Of a DNA stretch of 64,000 nt, positions 38,481 through 46,912 are shown piece by piece; position 1 is the first letter of the stretch; every line of letters begins with the position of its first letter. This DNA comes from Marinobacter sp. Its GTDB lineage: Bacteria > Pseudomonadota > Gammaproteobacteria > Pseudomonadales > Oleiphilaceae. Where the stretch lies: NCBI GenBank assembly GCA_018402255.1, contig JAGYIS010000009.1, forward strand, positions 372,001 through 436,000, given 5' to 3'. A program made the translations under genes and the position numbers. The notes under the pieces were generated by a model that searched no databases, had not been told where the DNA came from, and saw only the letters and a program-made list of their open reading frames with translations.

Positions 38481-41358
38481 TCAGACACTCGCTAACCTCC
38501 TCAAAGGAGGTGTCATCGCCGGGGTCCTTGTCATGGCAAGTGGCTGCCAGCTGTTGCAGTCGATGATACCCGTTGGTGGCGACGAAATGCCCCGGGTCCG
38601 TGAGGGTACCGTGGCCGCGCTTCCGGCGATCGACACCCGGCAAGGGCCTGAAGGTATCGAGGCTGGCAGCGAGCCGACGGGTGATGTTCCCATCGAGGCG
38701 GTGATGGACAGCTACAAGGCGCTCTTGCCACTGGTGGACGATCCCCGAAAGCAGGTCACCATCCGTCACCGGCTGGCTGATCTGGAGTTTCAGCGGGCGG
38801 AGCGGAAGATGGCCGATACCGCCGTCGATGAGCTCTCCGCTGCTATTGACGCTTACCAGCGCCTCCTGTCGGAATATCCCGAGCGCGTAGGCAATGATCA
38901 GATCCTCTATCAGCTTGCCAGAGCCTGGGAGCTTCGGGGTGCCACACCCCAACAGCTGGACGCTCTGAACACTCTCGTGCTTCGTTATCCCAATTCGGAG
39001 TACTGGATTGAGGCGCAATTTCGACGGGGAGATCTGCTGTTTATCGATGGCCGGTACCGGGAAGCTGAGCAGGCGTTCAATGAGGTTACCCTGGCCAGCC
39101 AGGAACGTATGGCCGATGCGTCGTTTCTGGTGAACGCGCATTACATGAAAGGCTGGAGTCTGTTCAAGCAGGCGAATTACCGGGAGGCCTTGCTCAGCTA
39201 TATAGAAGTGCTTGATCTGGTGATGCCTGATGGGCAATCGGTGGCCAGCGTTGATCAGCGGAGTCAGACACTGATCGAGGATCTGTTTCGGGTCGTGGGG
39301 TTGTCTCTGTCATACCTTGATGGTGCTGAAACCCTGCAGGCGCTGTTTCGCCAGACCGGTGGGCGTCCCTATGAAATCCTGGTCTACGACCGTTACAGTG
39401 AGCTTTTGCTGGACAGAGAACAATACAGTGATGCGATCGATGTCTTTGAAGCTTATATAGAAGATCACCCTGCAAGCCCCTGGGCGCCGCGCTACCACAT
39501 CCGGATCATCGATACCCTGGAACTCGCCGGCTTTACCCGTACCATCCCGGAGCGAAAAGCAGGATTTGTCAGCCTTTACGGAATCTACAGCGATTACTGG
39601 CAGTCAGCTGGCCCCGAAGCGACCGGTTTTATCGAGCAACAGCTGGAACAGCTGTTGCCGGAACTGGCGGATCGTCAGTTCCTGTTGGCAGGCGAGGCCA
39701 CGGATGAGCGGCAGGCGGTCGATCACTACCGCACGGCCGCCGGATATTACGCGGAATTTGCGGCTACTTTCCCGGACCATCCGCGCACTCCCGAGCGTCT
39801 TTTCCTTCTGGGTGAGACCTATCTGGAGCTGGAAGACTGGCCGGCGGCAATCGCAGCCTTTGAAAGGGTTGCCTATGACTATCCGAATGACAGTGTGCCC
39901 GAGCGCGCAGCTGAGGCGGGGTATGCTTCGGTGCTGGCCTTCAGGGAGTATGCAACGACCTGGGGCAACGAGCCGGTATCGGAGCAGGTGGCCTGGCAGG
40001 AGCTGCAGCAGTTGAACCGGCTGCGATTTGCAAATGCCTTCCCCGGAGACTCAAGAGCACCGTCGGTTTACTACATTGCACTGCAGCGGGAGTTTGACCA
40101 GAAAAACTGGGATGAGACCATCAACATGGCGGCCCGCCTGATAACCTGGCAGCCGGCTCCTCCGGCCGAGTTAATGACAGAAGTCCTGCTGTTGTCTGGC
40201 CACAGTCTGTCCGAACTGGCACGACACGCAGAGGCAGAACAGGCCTACCGTGATGCCCTGGCGACGATGGCGGAAGATGACGAACGCAGGCGCGGTGTGC
40301 GTGAAAATCTGGCCGCCGCCGTCTATCGGCAGGCGGAGCAGCTAGCGGATGCAGGCAATGCGGAGGCTGCGGTCAGCGAATTCCTGAGAGTGGGTTCGAC
40401 CGTTCCAGAATCCATTCTGCGGGCAAATGCGGAATACGATGCTGGCTCCCTTCTTATCACCGCCAATCTTTGGGACCAGGCCATTGGCGTGCTGAACGGA
40501 TTTCGCAGGACCTTCCCGGATCATGCGCTGATTGACACGGTCCCGGCAAAACTGGCGCTGGCCTACCGTGAAACGGAGCAGTGGGAGCAGGCCGCCGATG
40601 AACTTCAGCGAATGGTTGCCCTGGCCAGTACCCCGGAAGAGAGAAGAGAAAACCTGTTAATTGCGGCAGAACTCTACGATCAGGCCGGAAACCGGGACAA
40701 GGCGATCGACACCTGGCGCAACTACGCAAACACCCATCCCGAGCCGGCGGACGTTTACATGGAAGCGGCCAACCGGCTGTCCGAGCTGTATCAACAAGAG
40801 CGCGATATCGAAAGGCGGGATTACTGGCTGCGCAAGCAGATGGAAACGGTGGAGGGTAACCCGAGCGCGGCGGACGATCGCATGCGCTATCTCGCTGCGT
40901 CGGCCTCTGCCATCCTCGCCCGCGATGCCCTTGCCCGGTATGACAGCATTCGCCTGACGCTCCCTCTGAACGAGAGCATGACCGCAAAAACCGACGCGCT
41001 CGAAAGAGCAGTTAATGCCTATCAGAAAACTGCCGGCTATGGCTTGTCGTCATTTACCACCGAGGCTGGCTACCAGATTGCACATATCTACGCACGTCTG
41101 GGTGCGGACCTGATGGATTCTGAGAGGCCCACGGGGTTGAGCGAACTTGAGTTGGCCCAGTATGAGCTTCTGCTTGAAGAGCAAGCCTATCCCTTCGAGG
41201 ACAACGCCATTGATATTCACGAGAAGAATATCCAGCGCGCCCGTGAGGGCATTTTTGATGAGTGGGTCAGGCGCAGCTATGAGGCCTTGAAGGTGCTTTT
41301 GCCTGGTCGTTACCGGAAGGAAGAAATGACTGCGGGAGTTGTCAATGAACTGGACTAG
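38473..41358 (+). CDS. Large TPR lipoprotein
   Basis: The 961-residue product has lipobox MASGC (Cys25, followed by Gln, so outer-membrane sorting is likely). Many TPR-like helical pairs fill the length, such as ERLFLLGETYLELEDWPAAIAAFERV and KLALAYRETEQWEQAADELQ (quoted in part). The pattern recalls BamD/YbgF-type and GltE-type proteins. ATG 38473 overlaps the upstream stop codon. The stop overlaps the next TPR lipoprotein, so three TPR genes are translationally linked. Confidence 0.75.
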   Translation: MSNQTLANLLKGGVIAGVLVMASGCQLLQSMIPVGGDEMPRVREGTVAALPAIDTRQGPEGIEAGSEPTGDVPIEAVMDSYKALLPLVDDPRKQVTIRHRLADLEFQRAERKMADTAVDELSAAIDAYQRLLSEYPERVGNDQILYQLARAWELRGATPQQLDALNTLVLRYPNSEYWIEAQFRRGDLLFIDGRYREAEQAFNEVTLASQERMADASFLVNAHYMKGWSLFKQANYREALLSYIEVLDLVMPDGQSVASVDQRSQTLIEDLFRVVGLSLSYLDGAETLQALFRQTGGRPYEILVYDRYSELLLDREQYSDAIDVFEAYIEDHPASPWAPRYHIRIIDTLELAGFTRTIPERKAGFVSLYGIYSDYWQSAGPEATGFIEQQLEQLLPELADRQFLLAGEATDERQAVDHYRTAAGYYAEFAATFPDHPRTPERLFLLGETYLELEDWPAAIAAFERVAYDYPNDSVPERAAEAGYASVLAFREYATTWGNEPVSEQVAWQELQQLNRLRFANAFPGDSRAPSVYYIALQREFDQKNWDETINMAARLITWQPAPPAELMTEVLLLSGHSLSELARHAEAEQAYRDALATMAEDDERRRGVRENLAAAVYRQAEQLADAGNAEAAVSEFLRVGSTVPESILRANAEYDAGSLLITANLWDQAIGVLNGFRRTFPDHALIDTVPAKLALAYRETEQWEQAADELQRMVALASTPEERRENLLIAAELYDQAGNRDKAIDTWRNYANTHPEPADVYMEAANRLSELYQQERDIERRDYWLRKQMETVEGNPSAADDRMRYLAASASAILARDALARYDSIRLTLPLNESMTAKTDALERAVNAYQKTAGYGLSSFTTEAGYQIAHIYARLGADLMDSERPTGLSELELAQYELLLEEQAYPFEDNAIDIHEKNIQRAREGIFDEWVRRSYEALKVLLPGRYRKEEMTAGVVNELD

Positions 41359-41917
41359 GGCTTGCGGAATCTGTCTTCTGGCGATGCTCACGATGTCCGG
41401 CTGTGTGACGGCTCCGTCACCGGTAGAGTCGGAGGATCAGGCAGCAGACCTGGCTGCTCTGGAGGTGTCCTTCCGGGAGGCGGTTCATAACATGGAGCAG
41501 GGCAACCTGGTCGAGGCGAAGGCGCAGTTTGAACAGTTGGCTCTGGAGTACCCTGAGAAAGCCGGCCCAATGGCAAACCTGGGAATCATGGCCTTTCAGG
41601 CAGAGGATACCGAGACCGCGAAACAATGGTTTGAACGGGCTCTGGTGGCGAATCCCCAGCATCTCCAGGCGTTGAATCACCTGGGCGTGATTGCCCGGAA
41701 CGCCGGAGATTTTGGTGAGGCGGAGCGGTATTATCGTGCTGCTCTGGCTGCTGGTCAGGATTATGAGCCCGCGATTATCAATCTGGCGTTCCTGCTGGAT
41801 ATTTACCTGGGCAAGCCGGCGGAGGCTGTTGAGCTCTATGAGCGCTATCAAAGCGTTGCCAGCGAGCCGCACCCGAGACTGGAAGACTGGATTTTTGATG
41901 CGAAAAACAGAATCTGA
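41345..41917 (+). CDS. Small TPR lipoprotein
   Basis: The 190-residue product has lipobox MSGC (Cys20) and three or four TPR units (AVHNMEQGNLVEAKAQFEQL, MANLGIMAFQAEDTETAKQW, ALNHLGVIARNAGDFGEAER). The ATG at 41345 lies within the end of the preceding TPR gene. Likely an outer-membrane-anchored scaffold; the partner is unknown. Confidence 0.78.
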   Translation: MNWTRACGICLLAMLTMSGCVTAPSPVESEDQAADLAALEVSFREAVHNMEQGNLVEAKAQFEQLALEYPEKAGPMANLGIMAFQAEDTETAKQWFERALVANPQHLQALNHLGVIARNAGDFGEAERYYRAALAAGQDYEPAIINLAFLLDIYLGKPAEAVELYERYQSVASEPHPRLEDWIFDAKNRI

Positions 41918-41932
41918 TGTGGAAGACTTGAT

Positions 41933-42238
41933 ATGAAACGCTTCGCGTTGATAGTTGTGGCGTTATCCACGCTCCTGGCCGCCAACCCCGGGTTGCAGGC
42001 CCAGGAATCGTCGGGAGTGGTAACCATTGAAGGAACCCGTATTCGTGGCGACCAGGAAGTGCCGACGGTGATGTACCTGGTGCCTTGGCAGCCGCCGGAA
42101 GTGGATGAGCTGCGGGCACCCGAAGAACGCCTGATGGTTGACCAGGGTTCCAGGTCGTTGGAGCGCTATGAGTTTCAGCGGTTCATCCGGTATCACCAGG
42201 CGTTCATCGAACAGGTTCAAACATCAACCGGGGAATAG
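41933..42238 (+). CDS. Small secreted protein of unknown function
   Basis: The 101-residue product has a signal peptide ending LQAQE, then a short beta-rich segment (VVTIEGTRIRGDQEVPTVMYLVPW) and a charged helix at the end. The TIEGTRIRGDQE stretch recalls the plug-like start of some outer-membrane receptors, but the protein is far too short to be one. Sits between the TPR lipoprotein (15 nt) and exbB-like gene; probably part of the same complex. Confidence 0.65.
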   Translation: MKRFALIVVALSTLLAANPGLQAQESSGVVTIEGTRIRGDQEVPTVMYLVPWQPPEVDELRAPEERLMVDQGSRSLERYEFQRFIRYHQAFIEQVQTSTGE

Positions 42239-42377
42239 AGTGTGACGTAGCTCACCTTCCCGATGTGTTCCTGCGCAAGATTAAACAAACCCTCACACAG
42301 ACTTTCGCGAACTTACCCTTTCGAGCACTGGTCGCGCATAGACTGATTTGAAAACCGGACCATGGAGTGCCCAGATA

Positions 42378-43085
42378 ATGATCGATACCGCCGTTCGCTT
42401 CTTTCAGGAAGGTGGCTTTTTTATGTTTCCGATTGCCGTTGTGCTGATTGTCGGACTCATTGTTGCCATTGAACGTTACGTTTACCTCTCCGCTCAGAAA
42501 CTGACTAACCGCAGGGACTTCAATCGTTTGCACCAGATGATTGCCAAGCGCGATCTGAAAGGCGCCCTGAACTACTCCCAGGAGTCTGGCAGTGCCATGT
42601 CGACCATGATTGGCTTCGGGCTGCAGCGCCTGGCTCGCCGCCAGGGTCGTGAAGAGATGGAGTACGCCATGGAAGAGGGCCTGCTGGATGTCATGCCAAG
42701 GTTGGAAAAGCGCACTCAGTATCTGGCAACTCTGGCCAACATCGCCACGCTGCTGGGTTTGCTCGGTACCATCATAGGCCTGATTGCGGCGTTCACTGCG
42801 GTTGCGGCTGCGGATCCGGCCCAGAAGGCAAGCCTGTTGTCCCAGAGTATTTCGGTGGCCATGAACACCACCGCGTTTGGCCTGATGTCGGCCATCCCGA
42901 TGCTGCTGATTCACTCCCTGTTGCAGACCAAGACCAATGAAATTGTCGACAGCTTCGAAATGGCCGGTATCAAGGTGCTTAACCTTCTCAGTGACGGTGC
43001 CGTCAATAAGTCCGCTGCTCAACCCCAGGCTCAGAGTGCCGCTGCGCCATCCCAGGTAGCAACACCGGCCGGCAGCCCGGCCTGA
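42378..43085 (+). CDS. ExbB/TolQ/MotA-family proton-channel protein (AglR-like)
   Basis: Inner-membrane stator subunit that conducts protons with ExbD-like partners. The 235-residue product has a first membrane helix at about 14-31. The family helices are LATLLGLLGTIIGLIAAF and SVAMNTTAFGLMSAIPMLL, quoted in part. A cytoplasmic loop lies between helix 1 and 2, and an Ala/Gln/Pro-rich tail ends the protein. Start ATG 42378 is preferred over TTG 42348. It is followed by two ExbD-like genes and an AgmX-type protein instead of a TonB, the arrangement of one TolQ-like plus two TolR-like subunits known from the Myxococcus Agl motor. Confidence 0.88.
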   Translation: MIDTAVRFFQEGGFFMFPIAVVLIVGLIVAIERYVYLSAQKLTNRRDFNRLHQMIAKRDLKGALNYSQESGSAMSTMIGFGLQRLARRQGREEMEYAMEEGLLDVMPRLEKRTQYLATLANIATLLGLLGTIIGLIAAFTAVAAADPAQKASLLSQSISVAMNTTAFGLMSAIPMLLIHSLLQTKTNEIVDSFEMAGIKVLNLLSDGAVNKSAAQPQAQSAAAPSQVATPAGSPA

Positions 43086-43110
43086 TAATCAGCCAGAAGG
43101 ATATCAGGCC

Positions 43111-43623
43111 ATGAGACGGAAACATCGTCGCTTACAGAGTGAGGCCGACCTCGACATCACGCCGTTCATGAACCTTATGATCGTGCTGGTGCCGGTACTG
43201 CTGCTCAATATGGTGTTTGCCCATACCAGCGTTCTGGAACTGAACTTTCCGACCGGTGACAGCCTGTCGGCGGAGCAGGCCGAGGAACTGCAAGTCCAGG
43301 TTGTGATCTATGAGGATCGGCTGGTCGTCGCTGACAATCAGGGCGGAGTCATCAAGGACATTCCCCGGCGTGAGGGTGAGTATGATTTCGTTGTACTCAA
43401 GGATGTCATGAAGGAAATCAAAAGCCGGGTGCCGGACAAGAAGGATGTGATTATTATGCCGTCGAGGCAAACCTCCTATCAGTCCCTGGTTTCTGTGATG
43501 GACACTGTTCGCTCCTATGAAGCCGTGGTGGCAGGGAGTGTTGTGGAGGCTGAACTGTTCCCCGAGATCTCACTCGGTGATGCTCCGGCTCCGACGTCGG
43601 GATCCGCGGCGGTGAGCTCATGA
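43111..43623 (+). CDS. ExbD/TolR-like protein lacking the usual membrane Asp
   Basis: The 170-residue product has one N-terminal membrane helix (about 19-37) and a periplasmic domain. The helix starts DITPFMNLMIVLVPVLL. Aligned to ExbD/TolR (TPF-VDVM type), the proton-relay Asp position is Asn21, codon AAC at 43171-43173. The next gene encodes a second ExbD-like protein that keeps the Asp. An ATGA overlap joins the two genes. The protein may be a structural or asymmetric partner. Confidence 0.85.
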   Translation: MRRKHRRLQSEADLDITPFMNLMIVLVPVLLLNMVFAHTSVLELNFPTGDSLSAEQAEELQVQVVIYEDRLVVADNQGGVIKDIPRREGEYDFVVLKDVMKEIKSRVPDKKDVIIMPSRQTSYQSLVSVMDTVRSYEAVVAGSVVEAELFPEISLGDAPAPTSGSAAVSS

Positions 43624-44120
43624 AAGAATCCGCCAAGGCCCGCCGACTGAAACGCCACTATCGGCGCAACAAGAGCCAGGGAAAGATGAACCTGGTGTCG
43701 CTGATGGATATCTTCACCATCCTCGTGTTCTTCCTGATGGTGAACTCCTCGTCTGACGTTCAGGTACTGAACCAGAACAGTACCATCAAACTACCGGATT
43801 CCTCGGCTCAGCAACCTCCGGGTGATGTGCTGGCATTGACCGTGACCGACAGCGATATCCTGGTGAATGGTCGGCTGGTGGTGAAGCGCGACGCCTTCCA
43901 GATCTTCGACGGGCAGGTTGAGCCGTCCCTGAAGCAGGAGCTGGACTACCAGGCCAGCCGTTCGTCAGCACCTGCCCCGGATGCCGGTCGTGCCATCACC
44001 ATTCTTGCAGACCGGGAGCTGCCTTATGAGCTGCTCAAGAAAATCATGTCCACCTGTGTGGACGCCGGTTATGCCAGCATTTCCCTGGCGGTGAATCAGC
44101 GTACGGAACAGGGGGTCTGA
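43620..44120 (+). CDS. ExbD/TolR-like protein with conserved membrane Asp
   Basis: The 166-residue product has a basic N-terminus, one membrane helix (about 24-42: NLVSLMDIFTILVFFLMVN) with Asp30 at the proton-carrying position, and a periplasmic TolR-like domain ending in a region with TILADRELPYELLKKIMS. Its ATG overlaps the stop of the Asn-type paralog, and the AgmX-like gene follows 5 nt later. Confidence 0.87.
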   Translation: MKESAKARRLKRHYRRNKSQGKMNLVSLMDIFTILVFFLMVNSSSDVQVLNQNSTIKLPDSSAQQPPGDVLALTVTDSDILVNGRLVVKRDAFQIFDGQVEPSLKQELDYQASRSSAPAPDAGRAITILADRELPYELLKKIMSTCVDAGYASISLAVNQRTEQGV

Positions 44121-44125
44121 CCACG

Positions 44126-45097
44126 ATGGATTACCGGTACGGACTGCCCTGGAACCAGGAGCGGGGGGAGCGTAAGCGGCTTCTGACCGCCGCTGTTTTG
44201 GTCGTGCCCTTGTTCCTTGTATTTGCTGGCTACGTCAGCTGGGTAGAACTGCCAGAGCAGGACAGGCAGGAACAGGAGGCTTTGCCACCCCAACTGGCCA
44301 AGCTGATCATCGAGAAGAAAGAGCCGCCAAAACCGACGCGGCCCGAACCTGAGCCCGAGCGGCCAGAGCCTGAGGAAAAACCGTTGGAGCAGGCGAAACC
44401 TGAACCCAAGCCGGAGCCGGCTCCGGAACCCAGGGTGCAGGTGACTGAAAAGCCAAAACCAGAACCGAAACCGGAAGAGGTCGCGCAAGCCCGTGAAAAG
44501 GCAAAAAACACTGGCATTCTGGCGATGGGCAATGAACTCTCCAGACTCAGTTCTCTGGCGGAGTCGGTAAATCTGGAGGGCCCGGTGACCAACACCGCTG
44601 AGCCGATCGCGCGGAAATCCGGCGATACTCTGGCATCCCGTGCCACCGAAAACACCAGAAGCAGCGGTGTCAACGAGGAGGCACTGAATCGGGAAACCGG
44701 TCAGGTTGCGCTGGCCGAGCGCCAGCGCGCCGAAGTCGTCGAGGCTGAGCGGGTTGCCTCAGCACAAGAGAGTCGCCGCCGGGAACAGCAGGAAATCGCT
44801 GCCCGAACCCGCAGCAAGGAAGAGTTGCGACGAACCATGGATGCCAACAAGTCAGCAATCTACAGTATCTACAACCGGGAGTTACGCCGGAAGCCTTCGT
44901 TGCAAGGCAGCATAACGCCGGAGTTGGTTATAGAGGAAAGTGGTGCTGTTTCAAGTTGCTCTGTGGTTGAGTCAACCCTTAACGAACCGGCCCTTGAAAC
45001 AAGGATCTGTAACCGTCTGAGGTTAGTGGATTTCGGGCAGCGGCCAGGGGTTGAAAAGACCACTATCCGATACCCGATTGAACTGCTCTCCAGCTGA
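44126..45097 (+). CDS. Inner-membrane protein with Pro/Glu linker and AgmX/PglI-type C-terminal domain
   Basis: The 323-residue product has a cytoplasmic stub, one membrane helix (about 19-38) and a long Pro/Glu/Lys-rich stretch (about 66-117) that could span the periplasm, as in TonB. A coiled-coil-like charged region follows, then a C-terminal domain (about 245-323). That domain, with IYSIYNRELRRKPSLQGSI, SGAVSSCSVVESTLNEP and ICNRLRLVDFG, matches the AgmX/PglI pattern and not the classical TonB domain. Proteins of this type (GltG/GltJ) link the Agl motor to outer-membrane parts in Myxococcus. Last gene of the run. Confidence 0.82.
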   Translation: MDYRYGLPWNQERGERKRLLTAAVLVVPLFLVFAGYVSWVELPEQDRQEQEALPPQLAKLIIEKKEPPKPTRPEPEPERPEPEEKPLEQAKPEPKPEPAPEPRVQVTEKPKPEPKPEEVAQAREKAKNTGILAMGNELSRLSSLAESVNLEGPVTNTAEPIARKSGDTLASRATENTRSSGVNEEALNRETGQVALAERQRAEVVEAERVASAQESRRREQQEIAARTRSKEELRRTMDANKSAIYSIYNRELRRKPSLQGSITPELVIEESGAVSSCSVVESTLNEPALETRICNRLRLVDFGQRPGVEKTTIRYPIELLSS

Positions 45098-45167
45098 TGA
45101 CCTGATGGCATTGAAAACCGGCCTGCAGGGACGCTGTCGGACGCTGTGATAAGGTTTCAGGCGATTT

Positions 45168-46907
45168 CTACGTTGACGGGCTTAAACAGTTGATAGCTGT
45201 TTCGGCCCTCCTTTTTGCCCGATACATGGCAATATCGGCGCCGTTGATGAGTTCCTGCACCGTGGTGCCATCCTCCGGGTACAGGCTGACGCCGATGCTT
45301 GAGCCGATCTGAACATGGTGCTCATTGATTCGATAGGGTGTGCGGTTGATGTCGATGAGCCGTTCGGCAACGGCCAACACATCGTTCAGTGCTTCCATCT
45401 CGGGCAGCAGTACGATGAATTCGTCGCCACCCAGACGCGCAAGGGTGTCGTCTTCCCGCAGGCAGTCGTGGACTCGACGGGTGAACTGCAGCAGGAGTTC
45501 ATCGCCCACCGCGTGGCCCAGGGTGTCGTTCACTTCCTTGAACCGGTCCAGGTCCATGAACATCACGGCCAGTAGCATTTCCTTGCGGTGGGCATGGCGA
45601 ATGGCGTGCTCCAGGCGATCCTCCAGAAGCCTCCGGTTTGGCACTCCGGTCAGGGCATCGTAATAGGCCAACTGGCGGATCTGTTCTTCGTTCTTGCGGT
45701 TCTGGGTGATGTCGGTAAACAATCCGGCGTAGTGGGTGGTGTTGCCTGTGTCATCGGTGATGGCCGTGATCGTCAGCAGTTCCAGGTAGAGTTCGCCGGT
45801 TTTTCGTCGGTTCCATATCTCGCCACGCCAGTAACCATGAGTTGCCAGCGAGTGCCACATGCGTTTATAGAATTCCGTGTCGTGACGGCCGGAGGACAAG
45901 AGTTCCGGCGTACGGCCGATCACCTCCTCGGCGGTATAGCCAGTTAACTGGCTAAAGGCCGGGTTTACAAACTCGATGCGGACGTCTTTGTCGGTCACCA
46001 TGATGCCCTCGAAGGACGACTCGATCACCCGCTCTGCCAGTTGCAGTGTCTGACGGGATTTCGCCAGGGCCTGATCCCGTTGTTCCAGGGTTTTGCGAAG
46101 GTCATCAAGGTACATCTGTTCGGCGCCCGCGAGCATGTCATGGTAGCCGATGAGGCCGGTCACCTCGTTGTGTTGATTCACCACCGCCAGGTGGCGTATG
46201 CGATGATCGATCAGCAGATCCCGGGCGCGAATCAGGGGGTCGTCCTCACTTACGGTCAGCAAAGGGCGGGTGGCCAGTTTGCTGACCGGGGTGTTGCTGG
46301 TGTGGCGCGCAATAAAACGCACCATGTCTCGTTCAGTCAGAATGCCGAGGCCTTGCTCCGCGCAGCTTACCACTACCGCATCGGTATGATGACGATGCAT
46401 GTGGGCGGCAACCTCAGCCAGGGGTTGAGTGCCAGGCACCAGAATTGGCGGTCGGAGCACGGCAGATCGTACTTCTCTCAATCTCAGGTAGGGTTCAAGG
46501 CCCTGGTTAAGTGCAATGTCAGTCTGAGACAGTATACCGACGGGCAGCCCCGCTTCATTGGTTACCAAAAAATGCCGCTTACCGCTGTCTTTGAGCCTGA
46601 TGGCAGCTTCACCGACGTCTGTGGAGCTGGGTAAGGAGAGCACCGGCGCGCTCATGACAGAACTGACCGGTCGATTGAAATGGACCGGATTGGCGAAGTC
46701 GACAGCCAGGGCATCATGCTCGGTCCAGATGCCGATGACCTGATCGTTGTCGCTGATCAGGATGGAGCTGACCGAATGCTCCGACATGCGCGCCGCCGCA
46801 TCGGCTATGGTGGAATCCGGGGCACACTGCAGCAACAGCCCGCTGTGCATGATGCGCGATATGGGAAACGACCGTCCCTGGGCTGGCTCTGTCAGTGTTT
46901 CAGTCAT
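45168..46907 (-). CDS. Diguanylate cyclase with CBS and PAS domains
   Basis: The 579-residue product carries four CBS motifs in two pairs (about 15-130 and 145-260), then a PAS domain (about 290-410) and a GGDEF domain (about 415-575). The active-site GGDEF is intact at 493-497. An RxxD inhibitory site (REDD, 484-487) lies five residues upstream, so product feedback by c-di-GMP is expected. No membrane helix. CBS domains often bind adenine nucleotides, so the enzyme may link energy state to c-di-GMP. Convergent with the AgmX-like gene and 5 nt downstream of phaC. Confidence 0.92.
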   Translation of the reverse strand: MTETLTEPAQGRSFPISRIMHSGLLLQCAPDSTIADAAARMSEHSVSSILISDNDQVIGIWTEHDALAVDFANPVHFNRPVSSVMSAPVLSLPSSTDVGEAAIRLKDSGKRHFLVTNEAGLPVGILSQTDIALNQGLEPYLRLREVRSAVLRPPILVPGTQPLAEVAAHMHRHHTDAVVVSCAEQGLGILTERDMVRFIARHTSNTPVSKLATRPLLTVSEDDPLIRARDLLIDHRIRHLAVVNQHNEVTGLIGYHDMLAGAEQMYLDDLRKTLEQRDQALAKSRQTLQLAERVIESSFEGIMVTDKDVRIEFVNPAFSQLTGYTAEEVIGRTPELLSSGRHDTEFYKRMWHSLATHGYWRGEIWNRRKTGELYLELLTITAITDDTGNTTHYAGLFTDITQNRKNEEQIRQLAYYDALTGVPNRRLLEDRLEHAIRHAHRKEMLLAVMFMDLDRFKEVNDTLGHAVGDELLLQFTRRVHDCLREDDTLARLGGDEFIVLLPEMEALNDVLAVAERLIDINRTPYRINEHHVQIGSSIGVSLYPEDGTTVQELINGADIAMYRAKRRAETAINCLSPST

Positions 46908-46912
46908 AGTGT

